From Pelecanus crispus (lineage: Eukaryota; Chordata; Aves; Pelecaniformes; Pelecanidae), in the NCBI RefSeq assembly GCF_030463565.1, contig NC_134644.1:124373388-124437387 (forward strand): a DNA stretch of 64,000 nucleotides. Direction: 5' to 3'. Below, piece by piece: positions 30,300 through 43,400 of the stretch. Below the pieces are notes generated by a model. That model saw only the letters and a list, made by a program, of their open reading frames with translations. It ran no database searches and had not been told where the DNA came from. Each line of letters begins with the position of its first letter. The first letter of the stretch is position 1. The position numbers and the translations under genes were made by a program.

Positions 30300-33200
30300 A
30301 GAGAAAGGCTCTTCTGAGACAAGGTTCCTTTTCTGACTCACTCTCTGATTCTATATTGATCAGGGAGCACATGGAGATCAGTCTCTTAATTTAGGTATTT
30401 AGATGAAGGCAGCTTGAATACTGGAGGGCCATAAATCACACATCCTCTTACTTGGGTTGTAGATACGTGTGAGTCTTTGAAAAGGTAATATATAGCTTCA
30501 ACCTAAACCTTATTTGCTTAACATATCAAGTTTTTCACATAACTGGGCACAGTTAGAAGGATTTCTTCAGCAGAGTTTCATGATTGTGGCAGATGGCTGA
30601 GAATTGATATGTAGTTGAAATATGAGGAAAAGTTTGCATGACTCCTATCTTCAGCAAGCCAGTGAAGCCTGGAGCTATTACTACCTCACTTTAGCTGTAA
30701 AAATGTGTAGAACTATACTTACACATGTATGTGTAAGTTTTCTTAAGCCTGCAAAAAGGAGGAATTATCCTTTCTTGTGCTAGAAGACTATCTGGAAAGC
30801 ATCATTCAGAATGGCCAGACTCCTCTACTACTATGCTACCTGAGCTAACATGTAAATATGCTCACAACTTTCTCATACCATAGCAGCTGTGTAGTGTAAT
30901 GTTGGTGAGCTAAACAAATCCCTACAGGAGCTCCCAATGGAGAGACTATCCAGGCTGGCCACAAGTGACAGGAAATATTTGCTGATGAGGTGCTTCACCT
31001 TCTCTGCAGTGGAGATAATCCTCTTGATTCATCACTTGTGCTTAAAACAGCTACTCCAGAGATAGGCACCACTAACCCCTCACCTCTCAGTGGAGTCATG
31101 AATTTTTGGCTTATCTAATTTATTCAGGGCAAATCACCACTACTCGATTCCTTACAAGCCAGGCTGACATATGTATTCCTTGTGAATGCTGCCAGTTTAG
31201 CAGAGGCACTTCTGTCAGAGATACCTTGTGGCTCATACACAATTCCATTATTGAAAAGGAAGAACGAAACAACTGTGTTTTGAACTTTCATAGTTCTTTC
31301 TGCCCCTAAAGTTCTCAAGAACCCACAAAATAGCAGCAAGCTTACCTTTCCTCTGGATTAAGATCTAGGAATATCTTGTCTGTGGAGCCATCAGTCCTGA
31401 CAGGCAAAACCTTACTATAACAGACCACATTTTCCTACGAGATATGTATCCCTAAAACACATGTACTTGTACCAAGCATCTCTGCAATTACTAGAGTTTG
31501 GGAAAAAAAAAAGAAAAAAGAAATGAGTATAGAAGGTGCTCAGAGCTTCCTGCAGAGACTAAAAGGCAAACTTTATAGTTTGTAGCTGAAATACAATTAG
31601 GTTCAAGGGAGGTACTTGTGAACACTGAGCCAGACACAAATAAGAATAACTGATCATAGTAAGAAAAAAAAATACTGCAGGTAAATTTTAATTAGCAGAT
31701 ACCAGTAATTTTAAATACTGCTTTTCAAAACACAGCTTTGTGAATCAGTAACTATTGCCCCTTGAATCTGTTAGCAGAAAGTTTGGCATCTCACTGCAGG
31801 GTGACTTGGAGTTATGGCAAGGGCACAGACAAAGTGAGTGAAGAAAGAAAGGGCAGAGGGAAAGAGATTTTTTCTTTTTAGTGCAGCGTGGCCCAGTGTC
31901 GGTGAATGAGCTGGTGTGGAAAAATTTGAAAGGAGAGCACCAGTCCAGAGCTGGTTTTGGAGGAGAACAACCCAGGCCCACAGGCAATGGGGAAAGTGGA
32001 GAGGCCCAATGGGGTAAGATAAACAGTAACATTATCAGGATTACAGTAGTAGTCCTGTCCCCATTTAATAAGGGGACAGGAGGAACCCATTTGTCTTTGC
32101 CTGAGACCCTCACAGATACACGACTCCTAGCTTTGCACAGGGCTCCCCTCCTCTCCTGGCCCCCTGCCTTCACCTACAGAAAGCACGGTCACCCATGCTA
32201 ATGAGGCAAGACAGTCTGCATGAGCCACTTCCACAAGCTGATTCATATGGTTAGCAACTTGGATGAAGGAAATTAATCTCTAATTTTACTTGCCAATTCT
32301 TGTTCAAGTCTGGAATTAACTCCCTCCTGTTTCTGCCCTTACAGTCAAGACATTTGGTTTCTCCCAAACATGCTCAGAACGGGAAGGGTAAGAAAGATCA
32401 AGGCACAGTTAATAGAAAAAGTACCAATAAACATGCTGTTATTATCAGAAACTAAGTAACATGTAACTTAGTGTGACAGATTAAAGATCCACCAAGACAA
32501 CTGCAACCAACTATTGAAAACAAAAACAAGCACCCCCCCCCTCCCCCCCCCCCCCTTATTACTAATAAAGAAATCATTGTCAAGGTCAATCAATAGTAAT
32601 GATAAATTGGCTTCTGGATAGTGCAGTGCTGATGCTGTTTCTCTAGCTTTCTGAAAACAGTTTCATGGGGCTGGTTCTTTGCAGTATAACTTACAGACTT
32701 GTAAATAAGCACAGAGCCATGGCAGCCCAGACAGCCTGTGTTTGGACAGAGCCTACATCCAGTTTGCACGGAGTGCTTGTCTCCAGATGTGTAGCTAAGA
32801 TGCACTGTTAATAAGAGGCAACTTTCAGATCATGGCCCACTTAATACTTGGCCATATTTAGCCCAACTTCCTTCCTATGCAGTCACACTTGTTTTGGGCA
32901 CAGGTAAACCAGTATGTTCAAACAGCATTTAATTCTGAGCTCAGTCCTCCTCCTCTGTGTGTACTCTATTAATAAAACCTAAGTCAGCCACTGCAGTCAG
33001 TGGCCAGAAATCTTCATCAGCCCTCACTCTTATTTCTGTACAGAACAATATCATAGCAAAGCAGCTTAAACAACCTGAAATTCAAAATGGATTCAAACTA
33101 AGCGCACAATACTCATTTTATAAAATAGTATTAGAAAAAGACTCTCGGGTTCCACTGACTGGTAGGTTTACTATATATATATACACAGGGAGTTTAAAAC

Positions 33201-35739
33201 TGAAGATGGCACTTTCAGGTAATCTCTGTATATTACATATTGGTCTCTTATTTGAGTTCATTAAATAATGTTAACCTGACTACTTTTTCTTAACTTAAAG
33301 TACAGAAGCAAGTCAAATAACCTAAACAGTTCCCTCTGTTGACAAATGCAATTCTCAAAATCATTGCTTCCAAATACATAGTAATTCATATACACAGTCA
33401 TTTTATGAAGAAGAAAATAAGCAACGCCTCTTGCACATTCACAACTCAAGCCAGGCAGGCATTTTTGACCACATTTCCTATTTTAAACAACATCTATTTT
33501 CCTCTTTAAAGATGAGGACTGATGCCTGAGGCTAGACACCAACATCTTTTTATCCAGAAGTATTAGGGACCATGTCTTGGCACTTGCTCATCAACACGCA
33601 CCCTGCACAGGGGGCACACAGTCCCCATTGCCCCATCTGCATGAGTAGATATATTTCCAGGGAGGGAGATCTAACTGCTGGTCATTAACACTGGAGGTTA
33701 ACTAACGCTGCATGCTTGGACTGAAACCCTGGCTCCCGTCTTCCAGGGAGCACTGTAACCTCCAGACATCGGATGAGCCTCTCTTTCTCTCTAGTTCACT
33801 TTTATATACAGGAGGGATATATAACACGGATCTTACAGGTAGCAGAAGTTGTAGGCTTGAATCTGCTTGGGCAGAGGAAGAAAATGAACATGGACTTCCC
33901 TATTTTAGGGAATGACTGACTTAGTTTTCACAGATATCCCAACACCATGTTAAGAAGACTGCCTGGCATACCTGTACCTTATGTGGTCCAGTCTGGCAGG
34001 TGTGAGCTTTCCCAGCGAAATGGCCATTTCTGGGTTTCCACCACACTGAGATAAATGCCTGGGTTGGATCTGTCCTGCCAACAGGAGGGCACACCTGTAC
34101 CCACAGAGCAACAAACCTATGAGGCTCAGCTGCCTCCTCTGGGAGGTGATGCATGAGCAGATGTTGTCACAGATTTGGATTTCAGTTGAATTTAGGCACT
34201 TTGGTTTCCTTCCAAACCTGCCCCCCCTGAACTACAATGAAGGTATAGCTACTTAAATGTTGCTTAGATGTTTGTTCTGAGTAGCTAAATGTGGAGCTTG
34301 GGTGCCCATAAGATATTTGGAATAAAAACAAGGCAAAGAGCATGTGTTATATGGGGAAACAATGTGATTCTAAGCCCAAAGGTTTTGTGTTGGGTACCAA
34401 ATCCTTTCCTCAATTACTTTAAAGGAATTACTTCAGCTGCAAATGTCAAGCTACAGACAAGCTGTTCAACAAGATGTTCTTAGAAGTGGCAACACAAGTG
34501 GTAGCCTAGTTTTGGAGGAGTTTCAATCACATTTCCCCATCCCATCTCTCCCTGGCCAGCAATTCCAGTTCCTGCCTGTACCCAACTGGCAGCAGTGGGC
34601 AACACAGTGGCTCACCACTTGCATTCGTGCTTGCTGGCCAGCCCTCTGCCCTCTCCTGAAATGGATATGGAGCTGGGATAGCAGCCACTGCCTTTTCCCC
34701 AGCGAGGACAAAATTTCCCCTCTGACCAGCCACCACCCTTCACAGCTCTGAGATCTTATCTTATAACTGTATCGGAGCTGGCTGAAATTGTTCCCGGCTT
34801 CAAATGTTACTGCAGGAGGACTGAGAGGGAGGTGGCCTGGCAGCATGACTGGACAGGTCTCCCTAGGGCACCCAGGGCATTTACAACCAGCAAAATGTAA
34901 AAATGAAGATGATAAACAACTGTACTCCTGCCCCACAAAACCCACCATCCCCTTTGAGAAACCTGTAATGTAATGCTGTGCTTCTGCATATGTGGCAATA
35001 TTTCTCACATTAGTAGCTCTGGTAAGATCTACAGGGATTTTTTTCTGGTAAACAGAATGCATTTCTATCTTGTCTGCAGGTAAACACACTTATCTTCCAG
35101 CATAAACGAGACATCTTGCTCTTTTAGAAATAGTAAGAAAAGTTACAAATGGAACTAGGTTCAGCTGAAGAATATTAATGTATATTCAGGCATGAAGAAT
35201 TCAATTTCCCCCAAATTGCTTTGGAAGAGACAGCAAGATCTCTAGAGGTCTCAAAGCATTTTCCCCTCAATCACAATTAAATCAAATCAAATCACAATTT
35301 AATTCAAATTAGATGACTTTATTGGTAAATAAAAAATAGAAATGTATAATGCACTCTAGGTTGGCAAATATCTCATATCTGTGTTTGCCTACATTCATAC
35401 ACTTTTAAACAAATTCATGTGTGCAATTTTACAAAAAATGTTAATAGTTGAGAATTGATTGCATTCATAAATTACTGTGGGACAAAATACACTGTAAATT
35501 TACAAAGGAGATTATCCACTGCACACTCCCTCCTCACACTGACTGAAAGGTAGCATACCCTATTTTCACTGAAGGGGGCTAACTCATGTTTATCATAGGT
35601 AAAAGAAAATACCCTAGTTTATTCTGTAGCTATCCACTTGGTATGCATTAACCTGCAAGCAGTGCCACAGATGATCAGTGTGCCATCCAAACCCTAACTA
35701 GTTTAAGCACCATCCCTCCTTGAAGCAGAGGAATAATGA
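30300..35739. other. Presumed intron, no recognisable content
   Basis: I find no exon, RNA gene or confident repeat apart from a long C tract at 32532-32555. The longest open frame (34523-35089, minus strand) has no domain signature and looks like chance. Confidence 0.5.
32532..32555. repeat. Poly-C tract (poly-G on the minus strand)
   Basis: After an A, nine C are followed by one T and thirteen C. The minus strand therefore carries two long G runs that could fold as a G-quadruplex. The length is likely to vary between individuals and between assemblies. Confidence 0.9.
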
Positions 35740-35935
35740 GAAAGAACGGCGCTATGGTTAAGGGTAGGCGCACCGGCCAGAACCACAGTGTTTGGTTTTG
35801 TAACTTTGAGTAAGTCCCTTGACCTTCACACTTCATTTTTCCATGTCTGCAAAACAAGGAAAGATAATAATTGCCTACCCCATGTGAATATTGTGATTCC
35901 TAATTTCTGATTAACAGTGGTAGAAAACCCTTGCC
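35740..35935 (-). mobile_element. MIR-like ancient CORE-SINE, inverted
   Basis: Plus-strand blocks match the antisense of MIR: GGCGCTATGGTTAAGG, TAACTTTGAGTAAGTCCCTTG, TTTTTCCATGTCTGCAAAAC and AAAGATAATAATTGCCTACC. It is decayed but the order is right over nearly 200 bp. Confidence 0.7.
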
Positions 35936-36020
35936 ATTTTACAGAGCAAGAAGGGACACTCAGAAATCTGAGAATCAGGATTGCAACCCAACTTCCCAGC
36001 CCCGATTGCCTTTCATTGCT
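35936..36020 (+). mobile_element. Possible second MIR-like fragment, opposite orientation
   Basis: CCATTTTACAGAGCAAGAAGG, GGATTGCAACCCA and CTTCCCAGCC resemble the 3' half of MIR in the sense direction. It directly follows the inverted copy, so the two would lie head to head. It is short and uncertain. Confidence 0.4.
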
Positions 36021-38167
36021 CAAACCTCACACCATTTCTTTCAATACTTCTGTTGAAGATCCAGCCTTCTTAGTCCATTGCATACTCTAATGCTTGGTTT
36101 TTTTCACAAAAAGAACCATTCTTCATAAAATTGAAGATATTTTTATCTTCACACACTGCATGTATGTTCCTGTCTATACAGCCTGAGAAATAGTTTCCTC
36201 CAAAAGGATATTGAAGGGTTCTCAAATAAACGTGTCTGCTGTTCTTATTTGAATACTTCCTCCTCCATTTTTCTGAGATTCACCATCTTGACACTATATA
36301 TTATTTCATCAGTGAAGGACTGTTATGTTATCGGAACTTGAAGGGGGCAGAGGATGGTATCAGGAGCAGCCCTGATCAGCCTGGAAAAAAGAAAATGTTA
36401 CGTGTAGGGCAAGCCTGAACAATTTTTCCTGTCCAATTTTCCTATCTGATCAGATATCACACAATGAATGGAAAATTAATTTTTAAAAAATGCAACTTCT
36501 GCTTACTGGCAAACAAAATGTGCAGGGGGAGCAGGAGGGATCTCATAGTCAATCACACAGGGCTCAGAGGTGCCCACCTCAAGCATATGCATGTAAACAA
36601 GTGAGTACCAACAGGACAGCATGATGGGGGAAGCTCTCATATCTTCTCTTGGAAACCAGCATGGCTGGGTGCCTCTCCACAGTGCCTGTACACTATTGCA
36701 CGTTGGACAGGGAGCAAACAGGAGGAATTAGGGGTCTGTGTGCAGTCTCACTGGGATCAGAGAGACGCAGTGGGACAGCTCACAGGACTGGAGAGCTGCC
36801 ATGGATGGATATAGGCTCTTCAGGAAAGGCAGGCTGGGACAGCAAGGCAGGGAATCACCCTTTCAGTCAGAGAGCAGTGGGGACACATAGAGCTCTGCCT
36901 TTGAATAGATGAGTCAGTGGAGAGCTTGTGGGTCACGACTAGAGGGCAGACCAACATGACTAACACTGTGGTGGATGTCTGTGACAGGGCCCCTGATCAG
37001 GAAGAAGTAGTAAATGAGGTCTTCTGCAGACAACTAGAAAAAGCCTCATATTTGCAGGCTCTGGTCTTCACAGGGGAATTTAACCACCCCAGTATCTGCT
37101 GCAGGAGCAGCAGAGCAGGGCACAAGCAATCCAGGTTTGGGGAGCGCATTGATGACAAATTCCTAACAAAAGTGATCAAAAAGCCAACAATGAGAGGTTG
37201 GCTGCTGGACTTCACACTTAAAAACATGGAAGGACTGGTCAGACATGTGAAGGTCAGGGTGATGGCAGTTGCCATGAGAAGGTGGAGTTCAGGATCCTGA
37301 AAAGAAGGAACAAGGCAAAAAGCAGGATCACAACCCTGGGCTTCAGGAGGGCAGTCGTTAGGGTGTTCAGGGACCTGCTTAGATGAAACTTGTGGCATAC
37401 AGCCCTGGAGAGGAGAAGGGTCCAGGACATCTGGGTGAAGTTCAAGCATCACCTCCTCCGAACTCAAGAATGGTTCATCCCCATGAGAAGGAAATCAAAG
37501 CAAAGGTAGCAGGGGTCTGCATGTGTGAAAAAGGAGCTTCTGAAAAAAATTAAATGTAAAAAGGAAGCATACCAGAGGCAGAAGGTGGGACAGGTGACTT
37601 GGGGGAATACAGAGACACTGTCTGATCATGCAGGAATGGGGTTAGGAAAGCCAAAACCCATCTGGGACGGATGTGAAAGGCAACAAAAAAAGCTTCCACA
37701 GGTCTATCCACAGCAAAAGGAAGACTAGGGAAAATGCGGCGCCACTGCTGAATGGGGTAGGGACCTGGTGATAGATGACACGGGAAAGGCTGAGATACTT
37801 GACACCTTCATTGCCTTGGTCTTTACTGGTAAGACTGGCCTTCAGCAACCCCATGTCCCTGAGACCTATGAGAAAGTGTGGAGCAAGGAAGACTTCCTCT
37901 GGTGGAGGAAGATCAGGTTAGGGAATATTTAAACAAACTGGACATAAACAAGTCCATAGGACCTGATGGGATGCACCCATGAGTGCTGAGGGAGCTGGAG
38001 GATGTCACTGTGAGCCTGTTTGTATTATCTTTGAAAGGTCATGATGATGGGGGAAGGTTCCTGAAGACTGGAAGAAAGCAAACGTCACTCCTGTCTTCAA
38101 GGAGGGCTAGTAGGAGCATCAAGGAAACTACAGGCTGGTAAGCTTCACCTCAGTTCCTTGGAGCATG

Positions 38168-38449
38168 ACGGAGTAGGGGATTATTCCTCCCCAGGTGCAT
38201 GTCACTTTGCTGAACTTCATGATGTTCCTGTTTGACCATTTCTCCACCCTGTTGAGGTCCCTCTGAATGGTGCCACACCCATCTGGTGTCTCAACTACTC
38301 CTCGCAGTTTTGTATCCTCTGACAACTTGCTGAGGGTACACTCCGTCCCACCATCCTGGTATGTAATGAAGAAGTTAAACAGTATTTTATTCAGGTGTGA
38401 CCCCTGGGGTACTCCACTGGTGACTGGCCTCCAGCTGGACTTCGTGCTG
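38168..38449 (-). repeat. Inverted CR1 reverse-transcriptase segment (fold-back arm)
   Basis: Inside the sense CR1, this block reads as CR1 on the opposite strand. Its minus-strand translation has SGVPQGS and DGGTECTLSKLSEDTKLRG. The same RT segment appears in sense at 38671-38957 (DDGTECTLNKFADKKNLRG). The two arms are related but clearly diverged, and about 220 bp separate them. Confidence 0.85.
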
Positions 38450-39194
38450 CATAGATTTATGAAGGGGAAATCATGCCTGACCAGTCTGATAGCCCTGTAC
38501 AATGAGATGACTGGCTCAGTGGGTGAGGGGAGAGTACTGGATGTTGTTTATCTCAAATTTAGCAAGGTTTTTGGCACTGTCTCCCATAATGTCCTCATGA
38601 AGTACAGGCTAGATAAGTGTTCAGTGGGTTGGACTGAAAACTGGCTGAACTGTTTAGGCTCAAATAGCTGTGCACAAAATCCAGCTCGAGGCCAATCACT
38701 AGTGCCCCAAGGTCAATGGTGGGTCCAAAACTGTTTCACATCTTCATTACTGACCTGGATGATGGGACAGAGTGTACCCTAAACAAGTTTGCAGACAAAA
38801 AAAACCTGAGAGGAGTGGCTGGTACACCAGAGAGTTATGCTGCCATTCAGAGGGATCTCGACAGACTTGAAAAATGGGTAAACTGGAACTTCACAAAATT
38901 CTACAAAGGGAATGCAAAGTCCTGTACCTGGGGAAGAATAACCCCAGGCACCAGTACAGGCTGGGGGCTGGACAGCTGGAAAGCAGCTTCTTAGGAAAAG
39001 ACCTGTGCGTCCTGCATAACAAGCTGACCGTGAGCCAGCAATGTGCCCTCATGGCAAAAAAGGCCACCAGCCTCCTGGGCTGCACTAGGCAGAACATTTT
39101 CAGCAGATCAGGACAGGTGATCATTCACCTTTGCTCAGCCCTGGTGAGACACACCAGGAGCCCTGTGTCCAGTTCTGGGCTTCCCAGTAAAGCA

Positions 39195-39260
39195 GACATG
39201 GACATACTGGAATGAGTCCAGTGTATAAATGGACATGGACATACTGGAATGAGTCCAGTG
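39195..39260 (+). repeat. Tandem duplication inside CR1 (29 bp, period 37)
   Basis: A 29-bp unit starting GACATGGACATACTGG lies at 39195-39223 and again, without change, at 39232-39260. It falls in the CR1 C-terminal coding region and breaks its frame. Identity of the copies suggests it is younger than the surrounding decay. Confidence 0.95.
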
Positions 39261-40397
39261 AAGGGCCGAAAAGATATTTAAGGAATAGGATCATCTGACA
39301 TACAAGCAGTGACCAAGAGAGCTGGTACTGTTCAGCCTGGAGAAGAGAAGGCTCGGGGGGATCTTAACAACGTATATAAATACCTGATGGGGGAAGGTGG
39401 TGGGAATAAAGATGACGGAGCCAGACTCCTCTCAGTGGTGTCCAGTGACAGGACAAGAGACAGTGGGCACTAATGTAAACACAAGGAATTCCATCTAAAC
39501 ATAAGAAAATACTTTTCTGCTGTGTGAGTATCAAGCACTGGCACAGGTTTCCCAGAAGTTGTGGAGCCTCCATTCTTGAAGGTACTCAAAATCCAGCTGG
39601 ACGTGATCCTGGGCAACCTGCTCTAGCTGACCCTGCTTTGAGTAAGGGGGTTAGACTAGGTGATCTCCAGAGGTGCCTTCCAACCTCAACCATTATGTGA
39701 TTCTATGAAGCACATGAAAGTGAAGTGATAGCTCAGTTTGTTAAGTGGGCTAAATGCATTAGTTCTCTTGAAGATTTTCAAACTCCTAATTTTGGGGGAA
39801 CAAAGTAAGTAACACTGAGGAATATGACCCCAAACTGGGAAAACAGCAACAAAGGACACACCTATTAGATAACGTCAAAGTAGCAGCACTTGGAAGCTGG
39901 CATACCTGGACTGAACTTTTTCTAGCTAGGTCATGTGAGAGGATGGAGGGGATAGAGGAGAGCACTTAAGTAAACTACAGCAGTGCACAAGGAAAACCAA
40001 GGAGTTTGGACTGAAATATGAATTTTTTTCTCATATTAATATAGTTTTATTACACCATGTGCGTACCTGAAACACCCTTCAGGTTGTAAGTTATTCCCCA
40101 ACATGGTCTGTGCAACAAACTTACACTGTCATTTAATAGAGGTTTGAGTTTTCTTTCACCTCTTTACTTTGGCAGGTGTATACATACTGACAGTACATCA
40201 GAGCTGCAGTTATCCCTGCTCCAAGCCTAGGTCTAGCAAGTACATTGCTTCATTACAGTCCTTTCTGTGTTACTGTTTCCCCAACCCCACGTGCAGAAGG
40301 GGAAATTGCTACCTGACAGAGATGTTAAAAGACTAAGAGATGGATATGCCACTATAATAGAGTCTGCCTTGAGGGAAGAGCTCCTCAGGGACAGAAC

Positions 40398-40436
40398 AGT
40401 GCTTCACAATACAGATATTCTGTATTGTGAAGCACT
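40398..40436. repeat. Perfect 18-bp inverted repeat with 3-base loop
   Basis: AGTGCTTCACAATACAGA (40398-40415), loop TAT, then the exact reverse complement (40419-40436). Pairing stops abruptly on both sides. No T-run or miRNA-length imperfect stem surrounds it. Confidence 0.97.
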
Positions 40437-43400
40437 CTCACCAGCCTCCGGACCCAACCTGCAGCTTCACTGCAGAAGGGACAGACTCAAGTCTGAGCTC
40501 AAACAAAGCTGGGATTTTAACCCAAAAGTCTGACTGTGCAAACTACTTCAGCTTCTAAATGCAAGTACGCATATTCTTGTTAGTCCTTCAGAGCTTCTGA
40601 GAGGCACCAGGCAAAACCACATGTAGGAGTATAAATTAAGACCAACCACAACACAGACAAATCTGAGTGCTAAGGATGAAACATAAAGGATTGCCTTCAG
40701 ACACATTTTGGTTGGTGGTCTGTAATGTGGTTTTTTTAGCCAAGACTTCTGTTACACAGAAGTACAAGGTTTGTTCTTCTTTCTTTGCGTTTCCCTTAGC
40801 AGTAGTTAACCTGCTACAGCTAATCAGGTTGTACATCGGTGCCAGGATTTACCCTGAAGTTGCAAAGGTAGTTAGAAACAGGTATTGAAAAGCAAAGTGC
40901 ATACCATTTTTGGATGTCTCTGCTCAGGCAGAGTTGTAGATGACTGCTGCTGTTAAATGAACATGCATACCTATATACATACATGACAAAAAAGGTGCTC
41001 AGCGAAAACCAGCAAATGCCTTATGATCAAAGGGAACAAGAGCCAGAAGATGATAACTGTAGTCAAAGGTTTTTAGAAGCAGATACTACCTTGGTGTTTT
41101 ATCTATGTCATATTTCACCAAATTTTGCTTAGGTTTTAGAAAGAGCTAAGAACCACATAGAAACAACAGCGGTCTTCAAGATGTGAGAGGTCCCCACAGA
41201 CAGTGAGGGGTTTACCTAGCAGGAGATCACCAGGACAGCAGCCTTATCATTTCCCCATCCCCTCTCTGTTTCAGTCACCTCTCAACAAGACATTTCCTGC
41301 TCTTTGCCCCTTTGCACTCCTGCTCCTGTCAAGTCATAACACCGTTCATCTTCTGCAGAGCCACTTCTCCCTCACTTAAATTTCTGGCAGCCAGTTTAAC
41401 TCAGTGTTGTTGCACTGACTTAAAGGGGACTACAGGATCTTAAGCCAGATAAGTATCTTATCCTGCATATAAAGTTTCAAGTTCAGTATTGAAAATAAAC
41501 AGAATCCTTCTATGGGAGATATTCTATTAGGATCAACCCCAGTTCAAATCTTTTTATTGAAGTAATATTACTACAAATCAAATATGCAGTGCATGTGCAA
41601 TTGTGCCCTAAATAATAGACTTGAAAATGAAATTGATTTCTAATTTGAAACATTCTTCCTGTTCTTGGAAGTCAAAAGGAAGTTACTATGGAATGGGCCA
41701 TTACCAGCTTCACTAGTATCCATTTAAAAGTGAGTGTCTACCATTTGTCCCCAAATGAACTTTTTACAACTTTATTTAGATACACCTTCCACATATCAAG
41801 ACAATGCAACTTTCCTGCAAAATCAGGTGTTCTTAAGTTAACTGCAGAGAGACAGAGCAGGTGAGCAATTCAAGGAGGGAAAGGCAGTGGCATGCAGGAA
41901 AAGACCAAAAGTAGACACACTTGGGTTATGTAATCCACCTTTTTCATCTGTGACAAATGTGCTTTTTAACACAATATGCTCTTCCTCAGAAAAGGGCAAT
42001 GTCATCCACAGAGCTGATTTTGTCACACAGAAAGTGTGCAGAATTAGGTCTCCAATCAGCCATTCACAGCCCTGTCAATGTAGCCTCAAGTTGTGTTTTA
42101 AAAATACAACTGCCCCCCCTTCTGGCCAATAAGGACTCCCAAAAGTGGTTTTGCAAGACATTTCAGGCTAATTTTCAAATGCAGTTTAGTTTTTAAAAGT
42201 TAATTAGGCTTGTTTTAGAATATAAACTCTCAGTCGAAGCACAGAACTTCCATTAAGTTTCAAAACATTTCTACACTTATTTAGAAAAAGAGAAGATTTT
42301 CCTTTGCTTAGGTAATGTCATATTCTGGGCTAAATATGTTCACCCATCAATTACTCGACATAAAGGGAAGGCTGTAACAACTCTGATGGAAAAAAACTCC
42401 GGCTTTTATTTGCTGTCTCAGGACCAAGCTTCCTATAAACTTCCAGACCCAGAAGGGCTTACTCGGTCAGGAGTGGTGCCAGCTCAGGCCACTGGAAGTG
42501 ACACAGTGACATCTGTGCCATGCTCTGCCACGGCAGGGGAAATGCTGTTAGACCCAAACCAGGCTGCCTTAGGTGGTCAGTCACCTGGCAGGTTAGTCCT
42601 CCATCTAGATGATCAATTCACAGATAACAGTGATGTAATAATGCCAATGTCTCAATTTATATCTTGGAAGGACGACTACTTAAGGGAGGGTAATTGCTGG
42701 AATACAAACATTTTAATGACTGCTTTTTAAGTGACATTTCAAAATAAATCTCACAAACAACACAGATATCCATTTATATGCCATCTGGTTAACAACATTC
42801 AGTAAGAGGACAAGAAGCCGAGGATGAGAAGCAACAAAACGCTTCTGTGTAAGTTGGGTCCTTTCAATCCAGAAGAGCATGTAATTTAGGAAAGCAAACT
42901 CTGGGTTTCCTCCTCTCTTTCTGTTTAAGGGATTTTTTTTTTTTCAGTATAGTTCCTATATCCTTTTCCTGATGCTGAAATGCTAAATTGCAATATATAA
43001 AAGGTTTTTTTCTAAATAAATACTCCTAACTGATACAGTAATAAAGACAGAAAACACCTCCATAAACAATGTCACAGTTTAGTGAAGCCTCAATGAAAAT
43101 TCAGGGCAGAAATGAAAACCTAAACAACACTGAAAGACACCACTTACATGTTCTGTGCATGTATTTCATATCAATAGCTTTCTGTTTTTTAAAAGGAATA
43201 CTAGCAAAGAGGAGAAATTACTTTTTTTTTTTTTAAAGCATAATTCTGTGCTACAAAATTTGATACTAACAAACAAATCACCTCTAGGCTTTGTCCTCAC
43301 CATCAACGCATTAAGAAGTAGATGAACTAAATTGCTTAAATGGCTTAAATGGCAAATCTTAGGTTTAAATAAGAATGATGGCTACTCTTGTGAACTCAGC

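Larger units (their letters stand above)
36500..39706 (+). mobile_element. Long decayed CR1 LINE (endonuclease, reverse transcriptase, 3' UTR)
   Basis: About 3.2 kb of CR1 in sense orientation. The start of the endonuclease region is visible near 36655 (ATGGCTGGGTGCCTCT). Translated pieces include DQEEVVNEVFCRQLEKA and GEFNHPSICC (endonuclease end, 36990-37100). RT-region words such as GACCTGATGGGATGCACCC (37962) and AAATCATGCCTGACC follow. The C-terminal region (38900-39200) has QQCALMAKKATSLLGC. The 3' tail ends GTGATTCTATGA at 39706. Stops and frameshifts are frequent, and the RT YADD-like site is mutated (FADKKN). The reverse-transcriptase part is rearranged by the inverted segment at 38168-38449. 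The 5' boundary is approximate. Confidence 0.88.

Noticed and set aside
34523..35089. 188-codon minus-strand open frame
   Set aside because: No domain, no splice context and no neighbours; I see it as chance in a long intron.
36997..37467. 156-codon minus-strand open frame
   Set aside because: It is antisense to the CR1 endonuclease region.
40398..40436. MicroRNA precursor or transcription terminator
   Set aside because: A perfect 18-bp stem with a 3-base loop is too short and too perfect for a typical pre-miRNA, and hairpin terminators do not apply to vertebrate genes.
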